In this document: positions 27,301 to 39,300 of the stretch, piece after piece | Layout of the letters: each line of letters opens with the position of its first letter | Position numbering within the stretch: position 1 is the stretch's first letter | From: Trachythela sp. YZ-2020 | Taxonomy: Eukaryota > Cnidaria > Anthozoa > Malacalcyonacea > Clavulariidae | Length of the DNA: 64,000 nucleotides | Assembly (NCBI GenBank): GCA_016169945.1 | Contig: JADLSH010000273.1 | Span: forward strand, 124,001 to 188,000 | Reading direction: 5' to 3' | Made by a program: the position numbers and the translations under genes | Notes under the pieces: model-generated | What the model saw: only the letters and a program-made list of their open reading frames with translations | Databases searched by the model: none | Told to the model about the DNA's origin: nothing

Positions 27301-30300
27301 TTTGACCATAATGCAGTAGGCAAAATAATCAAAGAGAAGATTGCACGAGACTGTTGTGATCACTTATATGTGCTTTATATAGAGAGTTGGAGGTTTTATG
27401 CTGTTTTTTGTCAATCTTATGTTTTTGAGCGGTTTTAAGTGAAAATCAGACGATTTCTGTACCTGTGAGAAACGATTTACGCAATGCTACGAAATGTTGT
27501 GAGCTTCAACTGCATTTTCCCGAACTTTATCAAGTCATGTATGGTAAATTTTAATTGTCTCAAATGTGTTAAGTGAATGGTGTTAAGTAACTTAGAGACT
27601 TTTAGATCGAAGGGACCGCGGAGGAGGTGTGCTTGGCACCTTTAGCCCCGTCCCCCACCGCCCCATAAACAAGTCGTCATAGATACATCCTAGAATACCC
27701 AGAAATTTAACATATTATAGGTTTTCACAACTATAAAGACGTTACACTGAAGAAAACATCCTATGTATACCTCAGGTTAGCAGACGTATTCGGAACCTGA
27801 ATTACCAAGGAAGAGAAAGACACCAGCAAAATATGAAGCGAGAGAAGGAGACAGTGGCAACTTCAAACCTGATATATCAGAAGACTTGTATAGAAAAATC
27901 TATTACAAAGCCCTTGATGTGATTGTATTAGCGATTAACGAACGTTTCGACAAGCCCAGCTTTAAAGCTTAATTTGCGAAATTACAAGCTCCATTGTTAA
28001 CATATTGTAAGCCCTTGAGTTAGCATAATGTAAAGGAATTTTACTCCGAGGATATAAAAGAAGAGTTCCCTCTTTTACAACTAGAAATATTCAAAGTACT
28101 CACGAAGGAGAAAAACCTAAAATGTTTTGCTAAAGTCCTAGACGCCGTGAAAAGTGTGGACCTCAACGTGAAGTAAATGATCGGTGAAGTTATCATCATC
28201 TGCAAACTTCTATTAGTCAATTCAGAAACTAGCGCAACTGGCGAGAGATCTTTTTCTACCGCACAACGAACAAAAACCTGGTTTAGGGAAAATATGTCGC
28301 AAAAGATATTTAACTATCTGAATACTCATAAATACGAACTGATAATGCACGGCTGGTGGACGTGGCTAATTTGTTCGTGTCAAAGAGCTACATAAGAAAA
28401 TGAAATATTGGTACATTTACGCAGGGGCGTAACTTGGGTCTAAACATTGGGGGGTGTGGATCATTTTGCCCGACGAAAGGGCGTGGTGAAAACATAATGT
28501 AAAGGGACCGGCAAAAGCCAAAAAGGTTTATGGTGCCCTCATTTCGCTTGCGGGAATGCACAGGTATCGAATGCTGAAGGCAATAGGCCACTAGGGGGTA
28601 TGGGGGCAGGCTGCCCCAGAAAATTTTGAAATGTCGAGTCTCTGTACGTCAGAAAATGTTGTATATTAGATTAGCAAATTTTTCAAATTGCCCAAACTGG
28701 TCTTCAAGGCTTTTTGTTCTTACTCAACATGCCTTGAATCTATTTTTGCCTGACCAACATGGCAAAATTTGCCCTACGAAGTTACAATTGTTGAACATTG
28801 GGGTGACTCAAACTCCAAACTCCCCACTAGTTACGCCCCTGCATTTACGAAACAAGTTCTTTGCTATTTCTAAGGCTTAATGTTTACTTAACTCCAACAG
28901 GAACTCGTCGCACTTTTGGCGCTATTTTTCAGGGCATTTGAAAAATACAAATGTTTTAGGTACCCGATTAGGCACTTTAATTCTCTTTCCTTCAGTCTTG
29001 ACGGTAAATAGTGATTCGTCGCATATGTTTGGTAGTCAGAGGTGGCGTAGCTTGCAAAACGGAGGTGAGGCGAACGATTTATGACGTCATCGAGAAATTG
29101 TTGAGTCGGCAGTGGGGCAAGCGATCGCAGAAGGCGTTAGTTTATTAGGGAGTCCTGGCCAATGCTCTCATAGAATATTTTTATCTCTGAGGCTTGCTAG
29201 AGTTCCGGAAATACAATCAAAGTTGCTGGCTGCTGTAATATATTGTGCATACGCCCCCCAACATTTCCCATCGAATTTAAACATATGTCGAAGGTGGTCC
29301 TGAAGGAGAGTGGGAGGAGATTCAGTCCCCCGATGGTTACGGCCTTGGTAGTCAGCTGCTTAGCATTAAACATTTGCAAAGAGTTTTGATGAAATGGCAT
29401 TTTAGGGACTATAGATTTCAAAACTTTCTGAAGGGCATGCCCCCATACCCCATAAATGTCTCTATCGTTGAGCATGTGTTACTAGTGCCACCGCGCCCTC
29501 TAATATCTTTGGCGCCCCAATCCCAAAAAATTCTCCGGAGTCCCTGCGCCGAGAAAATGTCCTTGACAGCATAATATTAACGTAAACAGGGTAATGAGGC
29601 TTACTCCGGTGGGCAATCTAGTTATATAACTCTGTATGAAAGTTTCACACTTTCTTGTAATTGTATCAAATTTCTATCTTTTTAGCATCTATTGTAAATT
29701 AGTTATGAAAAACCGGTTGGGATAACTAATAGATATTCTATATATGTGTATTCATGTATGCAATAATATTATTCAAAATCTTCTAATTTCTCTTTCAATA
29801 TTCTATTTAGATATCGATGAATGCTTGTCATCCCCATGTAATCTTACAGTTGTTGTCCCATGCAACAACACCCTAGGTTCTTACAGATGTATGTGTAAGA
29901 AAGGGTTCCGTTTTGATGGAGTGATATGTATTGGTACGTATTCTCGTATGTATTGTCATGGTAACTAATTATCCTTTATTTCCCCTTCTCAACATTTGAA
30001 CTTATCCTCACAGCTCCTGCTTTTTCTCTGTGTCGACATCAGGGACGAAACTACCGGCGTGTGTGGAGGAGGGTAACACTACTCCAGTTATCATAAACCT
30101 CGTGTTTTAGGGCAAATCGATACGATTTCGTTGGGCAAATGATGAAAATATCCTGACGGTCAACTATGTGATTGTATCTACATAGCCACATTAGCCACTA
30201 TAGCGGTTCTCACTCTAACAACGCTGCTGAAAGACTCGCACTTTATATAATGGGGCGACAACTAGACAAAAATAGGTACATTATAACTTTACAAGATAAA

Positions 30301-33300
30301 GTATTCGGACAAAAAACTTCAGCTTTTCTACTTTAAAAAACTCTTATTTTAGTTCGTCGGTCGGGCTCCAGGAGTGCCACGCCCTTTTTGTTGGGCAAAT
30401 TAAGCTAACACCCCTCCAGTTGTAATACCCAAGTTTTGCCCCTGGTCGATATTTCTTTCGAAAGTATAACACAGCGTGCGGCTCTAAGGATAATCTAACC
30501 CATGCACCCGAAAACGACGTATATATTGGAATGCTATTTTCTGGTAATATACCTGCATGGTATTATAAAACAATTTTATAGCGGTTTCAAATTTGTAATA
30601 TCTTGCTGGACATGCGAGTAATTGTTTTAGTATATATATCGTGAAGTTTTCTCATCGTACAGCTCCTGACATAGAATCAGAATATATTAGTTATAGAAGT
30701 TTTCGTTTACCTAGCTTAATCAGGGATATAGCTATTTCATTGGGACTTCAGTCACGAGCATATATTTCAGTCGTATTGTATATACAATATAATTCACTAC
30801 CATATTCTCTGCAAAAAGTATTTTTACACGGCTTATTTATCGGTGTACGGGAAATCTTGAAAAAGGCAAATAGACAATGAGTGAATAACTGTATTCAAAT
30901 CAGTAACTATAGTATAGCATTTAATGCAGAGTCCAGTTCATAACTAAGCATGATAAAGCTGTTCTTTGGCCTCTTGTATACCTTATAACTATAGTATTCT
31001 TATCTACGTGAAATTATCTTTTCAAAACCTGGAATATATTGCATGCAATGAATGTGGGAATTTTTAAGGAATGTTCTATTTTTTGCGAATTGCGGATGGA
31101 AAAAGGAGCGGGTAATCAAATTTGGCATTGGCAAATGGCGCTGGTAATTTCCCTGGGTACTACTTAATTGCCTGTGGGAATTTTGGGTAAAAAGGGAAAA
31201 TCGAATGATTTCAATAATCCCAGGTATAATTTTTCATTAACTTTAATTTCAAAAGCATTGAGTCTGGCTTTAACGTTAAGATTTACCGAAGGTCTCATGC
31301 TGGATTGAGAATGGAGGGCCTTCCTTGAAATTTGTGACATTCAATTCACTGGCTGGCAAAAAAATTCCTAACTTTCATTTCTCAGCATTGTCATGCACTT
31401 ATAGATTAGTATCTTGTATGATGATCTATATATTGCAGTAACCAATACACATAAAATCTGGTTTTAATATATTGCAATAAATCTAAATCAGCAGGCTCCA
31501 TGATTGTAATTTGATTAAACAATGTATGATTTAAATGGTTAACAAATATATTTCTTGCCCGAAATTTGATTAATTTAAGCTTATAAAAGAAAATTGGGAA
31601 AGCTATTAAACACTGAAATTGATAAAACATTTCTGAAAATTTTCGATGATCATGATGGACAATTCTCTCCTGACATTGATTTTGAACATTTATTGAGAAA
31701 TACTTCTATTGATTACTAAGTAATGGGTGTAAATCGCAGTGATTTTAACGTGAAAGTTGCTAATACTTGGCAATCATTGTAGAAATTAGGTAAAAAAGTG
31801 TACGACGTCGGCTAACTCCGTGCCCAGTGAACATTTATATTACTGCAGATAGTATTGAACCAGCAAAGCAAAACTCACCGCCATGTTGTTCCTTCCTCTT
31901 TGGTAAAAAATATTTCCTCTAATTTTCCTTTTTTTTCAAAATTCGCTATCGGGGAAAATTCCCGAAAAATATATCCCAGCGAAACAAATTAAGCCGCTAT
32001 TTACCGGCACCTGCTTCTTTTACCTGCTACCAGAAACGTGCACAAATTAAACTATCCCAGTATTTTATTGTTAAACATTTAGACATACGTTTTTCCTTTT
32101 CATATCTCAATTCGCAGCCGGATAAAATCCATCGGCATCCGCGCCTTTACCTGTCACCAGAGACCCGCACAAATTAAACTAACAAAACTGTCCCAATTTT
32201 TAATTATAAAACGGTCAAACATCAGTCTTTTTACTTTGATCGCTAGAGTAATTGAGTCTTGTTTATTGAAATACCAATGTACCTTTTGTTGAAGTTTATT
32301 AAGATCTAAGCTTTTATGATTTAAAATTTGGTTCACCTGTACTTTTTTAATTTGTAGGAAATGTCTCGGCTTTTCAGAGAGTGTGTATTAACGTTTTCAG
32401 TAATATTAAAATAAATCACTTTCACTCAATCACTACAATGCTTCATACTAGGTAGAGAATGTTATGAATTTTCTTTAAACGTTCTCTTAGATGTTGATGA
32501 ATGCAAATCATTCCCGTACTGTGGTTGTAAACGAAACGAAAAGTGCATAAATACCGAAGGATCTTGCAAATGTGGATGTGCTGAGGGGTTTGCCCAAAAT
32601 GGGACAGAATGCTTTGGTAGGTAATATTCATATTTTCGTCGTATTTGTTCAATTTAAACCAGTTATTTTGTGCTTCCAAGCAAAGAAATTTTTCGGATTC
32701 CAACAACTTCATTGACTGCTCGAGTCGTTCAAACAGAGGCGAAACTACCACCTTTTCATTGGGAGGTGGGGGCGTCTGGTAGAATTGCCCTGCCAAAAAC
32801 TATGATGTTCTGCAGCTCTATGAGGACCACGGATTCTTGAATTGAAAATGCTAAAATTTCCGAGAGTGCAGTGACACTGGTATCGAGTGCTGAAGGAGCG
32901 ACATCTTTAGGGGGGTATGGGGGCATGCTCCCCCAGAAATTTTTGAAATTTACAGCCTCTGAAATGCCATTTCATGCAATTTGAGGGAAGATTTAAGAGC
33001 AATGTCACAATAATTATTTCCAAAATATATGGTCGAACGAAAAGCTGCTGACCACTAAACCTACCGATCGTACCTACGCAAACGAATCATTATTTACTGA
33101 AAAGACTGAAGAAGAGAATAAAGTGGCTAATTTAATACCTTAAACATTCATGCTTTTTAAAATGTCGGTCTGAAAATCCGCACCAAAAAGTCCGACGATT
33201 CCCTGCTATTGCTAGATTTAAATAAGCAATTTGCCTTAGACATAGCAGAGATCTTGAGTTAATATATTCTCCAGTTAACTTATTTATGGTTGTGAAAGAT

Positions 33301-36300
33301 TACAATATGTTTAACTATGCCTATTCTACTATACAAATCACAATATATATGACAGTTATAGATAAGAATTCAACATGTAATGTATATACCGCTTATAATG
33401 TTTCTACACGATGTATTACTTAATATAAATTGGTATAAATGTATAATCTTACAACAACCCAAAACTTATGTAATGTGCTTCCCTAAGCAAATCCCTTTTG
33501 TCCCATGTGTTTCTCGCTATTGTCCAATCAGAATGTTAGTTTCTGATCACGCGACGTTACGTGTTCAAACAGAATATAAATATTTACAGTCTACTACATC
33601 ACCCCCCTTTTTATCTTTACATATTCCCCATAAAACAGGCTGTCCGTATCTTTGTGGTCTTCTTGACTCTCTCGTTGATCTTCGCACTTCTTGGTTCTCA
33701 TCACCATGATTATCATTGATTCTCACATCGTTCTCGCCACGATCATTTATTTGCGCGCTTGGTTGACAATCTTCGTCTTCGTCTGATCGGGTTGGTCAGG
33801 ATCTGGGATTTTCTTAAAATGTGATACATTTCTAGTTATGATGTGACCATTTCTTGCTCTTGCTGTAACTCATGAATGTTGCCTCTTTATAACAACATAT
33901 GGAATCGGATTGAAATTTGGGGTGAGCTTGTCCTTACGTTCTTGTCTAACTAAAACATGGTCACCAATCTTAATATCGTTTTCTTTAACATTACTCCTGT
34001 TATCTGCAAACTGTTTGTTGTATTTCTGCTTTGCCTTTTCACTGTTCTGAGCGACTTTGTGTCGATTGATAATGTTCCGCTTTTCTAGGATGGGAGTTTT
34101 ACTTTTACCGTTCTATTAAAAAGCAATTCCGCTGGTGGTATATTTGTTGAAGTGTGAGGCGTAATTCTGTATTGCAGTAGAAAACGGCTGAGTTCTTGTT
34201 TCCACGGTCTTCCCTCTATGCAGGCGGTTTTTAACGCTTTGCCTAGCGGCCGCATAAGTCTTTCGGCCTCTGCGTTCCCTTGTGGCCACTTAGGTGTTGA
34301 AAATATTGCTTTTATTCCAAGTGTTTCTAAATACCGAACATACTCTTCACTATTAAAAGGCGGACCGTTATCTGTTTTAATGATAATGAGTAGCGTTTGT
34401 ATCTGTATAAGCCTGTGTGAGTGGTAAAAGTGGTAATATATCTGCTACTTTTGTCTAGTTCTAACTGATGGTAGGCTTGAGAGAGGTCTAATTTAGAAAA
34501 GTACTTTGCCCCGTTTAGTTAAAAACTAATTTCTTCGACAGTTGGTATTGGGTGTCGTACTCTCTTAATCGCTTCATTTTCTGCTCGCATGTCAACACAT
34601 ACTCTAACTGCTCCGCCCTTTTTAGGTACTGCTACGATTGGTGACACCCATGGTGTTGGTTGGTTTTCTGGAACACGCTCTATAATGTCACTTTTCTCCA
34701 GATCTTTCAACGCTTCTCCTACCGTTTCTCGTATATGGTATGGTATGCGACGCTGTGGTTGTGCTTTTGGTGTCTTTTCTTGATCAATGTTCAGTTTTAC
34801 CGTGTTAGCCTTCAACTTTCCCAGACCGGTAAACATTGAATCATATTTTGAAATTATGTTCTCAATCTTACTGTCAGATTTTGTCCGAAACCTTGTTTAC
34901 ATGTATACTGATAAGACCAAGTTGCTGTGGTTGATGAAATCAGATTGCCACAACAAGGTGTTTCAGCTGCATAAAATGTTGCTGTGGTGATATGTTTCCG
35001 TGTTTCAACAGTACTTACAAATTTCCCAATGAATTTCATTAGGGTCTTTGTATTATTAACAGAATATAAATAATCTTTGTCTGTCGCGTCACCACTTTCT
35101 TTTCCTTCTTAAACTGGATGTACATGTTTCCGTTGTCTCTGTTCATAGTTTGACCTGTTCTGTGATTTTATTACCTCGATAAACTTTCGAAAAATGGTTC
35201 ATTTTATTGCATTTTTGGCATTGTTTTCCTTTGGCAGGGCAGTTGCCATGGTAATGCATTCCACCGCAATTGTAGCATTTCTTCGGTTTGGCATGTACTA
35301 AAACCCGAAACGGCAAAACGAAACGAGCGGAACGAAACGAGCGGAACGAAACGAGCGAAACAACCAAAACGACCAAAACGAAACGACCAAAACGAAACGA
35401 CCGAAACGAAAATAATTACAAAAAAAAACAACAAAAATCTCAAAGTGAACAATTGTGCTATGTTATAAACTAAAAATTATGCTCATTAATTACATTGTAT
35501 TTATGGGTGGCTTTCTATACCTCATTGCGCTCTTTATGCATACTGTAAAACAATAGGGTATTTACATGAATAGATAAGATTTAATTCCTTGAAATATGTA
35601 CCATTTCCTCGAGCAATTCGGTCTCCATATTGAGACGGCGTAAAAATCACTGGTCAAAATCAGCAAAACCAGTGCTTCCATGATGGCCAGTTTAGGCGCC
35701 AAATTCAGTGATTCCATTTTCTTCCACATTCAAGTTAAACTGACTGTTTTCGGCAGCGTTTTATTTATATTGTTGTCCGTTTTCATTGGGTATTGAACGA
35801 TGATGAAAACTTGAAAACGACACACATAGTCTACAATTCTATTTTCATGTGTTAAATTTCCTCTTTCGGGATCATTTTCTCCGTAAATTTTAGATTTTTG
35901 TTATTTTTTAAAAATTATTTTCGTTTTGGTCGTTTCGTTTTGGTCGTTTCGTTCCGGTCGTTTTGGTTGTTTCGCTCGTTTCGTTTCGCTCGTTTCGTTT
36001 TGCCGTTTCGGGTTTTAGTACATGCCCTTCGGTTTCGCTTTGGTTGGGTCAATTTTGTTTGTTTCTTCACGACGCTCGTTCAACTGTCCCGTATTCGATT
36101 CGATGAGTTTATTTTGATATCTGCTCTGTTCGTCTCTTCGTCCATCGAGTAACATCAAAGGTAAATTTAATGTTTCTAATATCCTTAGGCAGTAAGTTCC
36201 ATAGCTTCGGAGCTGAAAATGCAAACGCCCTATCACCTAATGTTGCAAGTGATTTACCAGGTGGTGATAATAGTAATATCTCATCATTATTACGTAGGTT

Positions 36301-39300
36301 ATACCTAGAGCATTTTTTTACTTTAATGATATTACAAATATAATCAGGAGCAATACCATGAATTCTTTAAACGTGATCAATAAGATCTTGAATTCAATAC
36401 AATAGTTAATTGGAAGCCAGTGTAAATTACACAAGACTGGTGAGATGTGACAGAACTTAGGTAACTTGGAAACCAGCCTAGCCGCTGCGTTCTGTACTCG
36501 TTTTAATTTAGCTAGCTGATAATGTGGCAAACCAGACAATAAACTATTGCAATAATCCAATCGTGTGGTAATAAATGCGTGAACCAGAATCTCCGCTGAA
36601 TCACGAGATTTCTAATTCTTCTTATATTGTGCAGATGATAGAAAGCTGTTTTGCCTATTGAATTATTCGTCGAACCAGGACCCTAGATTTCTAACGCTCT
36701 TTGACTTATATGTAGTTGAGTCACCGATGTTAATATGGGAAATAGTAACTTTAGCGAGTTGTTGTTTAGAACCTGTAACAAGAAATTCGGTTTTTCCATC
36801 ATTAAGTAAAAGTTTGTCATCCCTCATCCATGAGCGGATATCTCGTATACAATTTTCCATAGCAGCTAAGGCTTCATCTTGATCAAGTTGGCTGTCCGGC
36901 TTAAATGATAAGTATAGTTGGGTGTCGTCTGCAAAGCAATGAGCGTCTGGAAGATGGTTTTCGACAATGTCAAACAGCTTGGAGGCATAAATAATATAAA
37001 GCAAGGGACCAAGACAAGATCCCTGAGGGATGCCACAATTTAACCGAAAATAGTTTGATAATACACCTGAAATATAAATGCGTTGACTCCTTTTGAAGAG
37101 GTATGATGTAAACCAATCTAGGGGTTTGCCAGTTATACCAAGTGTAGATTGAAGCCTATTTAGGAGTATCGTATGATCCACTGTGTCGAACGCAGCACTA
37201 AGATCCAAAACGCACATTCGCGTGCTAGTCTCACGGGTATAACCCAGTAACTTAGAGACTTTTAGATCGAAGGGACCGCGGAGGAGGTGCGCTTGCCGGC
37301 TTTAGCCCCCGTACCCCACCGTCCCATAAACAAGTCGTCAAACATACATCCTAGAATACACACAAATTTAACATATTATAGGTTTTCACAACTACAAAGA
37401 CGCTACACTGAAGAAAACATCCTATATATATGCCAGGATAGAAGGCGTATGCGGAACCTGCATGAATTACCAAGGAAGAGAAAGACACCAGCAAAATAGG
37501 AAGCGAGAGAAGGAGGCAGTGGCAACTTCAAACCTGAAACATCAGAATACTTGTATAGAAAACTTTATTACAAAGCCCTTGATGTGATTGTATTAGCGAT
37601 TAACGAACGTTTCGAGAAGCCCAGCTTTAAAGCTTAATTTGCGAAATTACAAGCTCCATTGTTAACATATTGTAAGCCCTTGAGTTAGCATAATGTAAAG
37701 GAATTTTACTCCGAGGATATAAAAGAAGAGTTCCCTCTTTTACAACTAGAAATATTCAAAGTACTCACGAAGGAGAAAAACCTAAAATGTTTCACTAAAG
37801 TCCTAGACGCCATGAAAAGTGTGGACCGCAACGTGAAGTAAATGATCGGTGAAGTTATCATCATCTGCAAACTTCTATTAGTCAATTCAGAAGCCAGCGC
37901 AACTGGCGAGAGATCTTTTTCTACCGCACAACGAATAAAAACCTGGTTTAGGGAAAATATGTCGCAGAAGATATTTAACTATCTGAATACTCATAAAATA
38001 CGAACTGATAATGCACGGCTGGTGGACGTGGCTAATTTGTTCGTGTCAAAGAACTACATAAGAAAATGAAATATTGGTACATTTACGCAGGGGCGTAACT
38101 TGGGTCTAAACATTGGGGGGTGTGGATCATTTTGCCCGACGAAAGGGCGTGGTGAAAACATAATGTAAAGGGGCCGGCAAAAGCCAAAAAGGTTTATGGT
38201 GCCCTCATTTCGCTTGCGGGAATGCACAGGTATCGAATGCTGAAGGCAATAGGCCACTAGGGGGTATGGGGGCATGCTGCCCCAGAAAATTTTGAAATGT
38301 CGAGTCTCTGAAATGCCATTTTATGCACTTTGGGGGAAGATTTTATAGAATTCTGATGGTCAGAAAATGTTGTATATTAGATTAGCAAAATTTTCAGATT
38401 GCCCAAACTGGTCTTCAAGGCTTTTTGATCTTACTCAACATGCCTTGAATCTATTTTTGCCTGACCAACATGGCAAAATTTGCCCTACGAAGTTACAATT
38501 GTTGAACATTGGGGGGAGGGGGCGGGGTGACTCAAACTCCAAACTCCCCACTAGTTACGCCCCTGCATTTACGAAACAAGTTCTTTGCTATTTCTAAGGC
38601 TTAATGTTTATATACTTAACTCCAACAGGAACTCCTCGCACTTTTGGCGCTATTTTTCAGGTCATTTGAAAAATACAAATGTTTTAGGTACCCAATTAGG
38701 CACTTTAATTCTCTTTCCTTCTAGTCTTGACGGTAAATAGTGATTCGTCGCATATGTTTGGTAGTCAGAGGTGGCGTAGCTTGCAAAACGGAGGTGGGGC
38801 GAACGATTTATGACGTCATCGAGAAATTGTTGAGTCGGCAGTGGGGCAAGGGACCGCCGAAGGCGTTAGTTTATTAGGGAGTCCTGGCCAATGCTCTCAT
38901 AGAACATTTTTATCTCTGAGGCTTGCTAGAGTTCCGGAAATACAATCAAAGTTGCTGGCTGCTGTAATATATTGTGCACACGCCTCCCAACATTTCCCAT
39001 CGAATTTAAACATATGTCGAAGGTGGTCCTGAAGGAGAGTGGGAGGAGATTCAGTCCCCCGATGGTTACGATCTTGGTAGTCAGCTGCTTTACCATTAAA
39101 CATTTGCAAAGAGTTTTGAGGAAATGACATTTTAGGGACTATAGATTTCAAAACTTTCTGAAGGGCATGCCCCCATACCCCCTAAATGTCTCTATCATTG
39201 AGCAGTTGTTACTAGTGCCACCGCGCCCTCTAATATCTTTAGCGCCCCCAATCCAAAACAATTCTCCGGAGTCCCTGCGCCGAGAAAATGTCCTTGACAG

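Larger units (their letters stand above)
24509..29810. other. Intron 4
   Basis: Bounded by GTATAT and TTCTATTTAG. 24520-27580 holds AT-rich sequence and some open frames (25263-25526, 25929-26327) that match nothing I recognise. From 27586 onward it is the start of duplication copy A. Confidence 0.5.
27586..32822. repeat. Segmental duplication, copy A (contains exons 5 and 6)
   Basis: Alignable to 37246-42424 in direct orientation at high identity throughout, including exons, introns and inserted transposons. The left boundary is where AGTAACTTAGAGACTTTTAG begins in both copies. The right boundary lies within a MITE, near CTGCAGCTCTATGA (A) versus CTGCAGCGCTATGA (B). Differences include a deletion of about 58 bp in A (near 28640), a 6-bp indel in the second EGF exon, and an inverted segment at about 30109-30321. 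Confidence 0.92.

Noticed and set aside
35288..35473. Basic ORF rich in RNE repeats
   Set aside because: It is the translation of the CGAAACGA terminal array of a transposable element.
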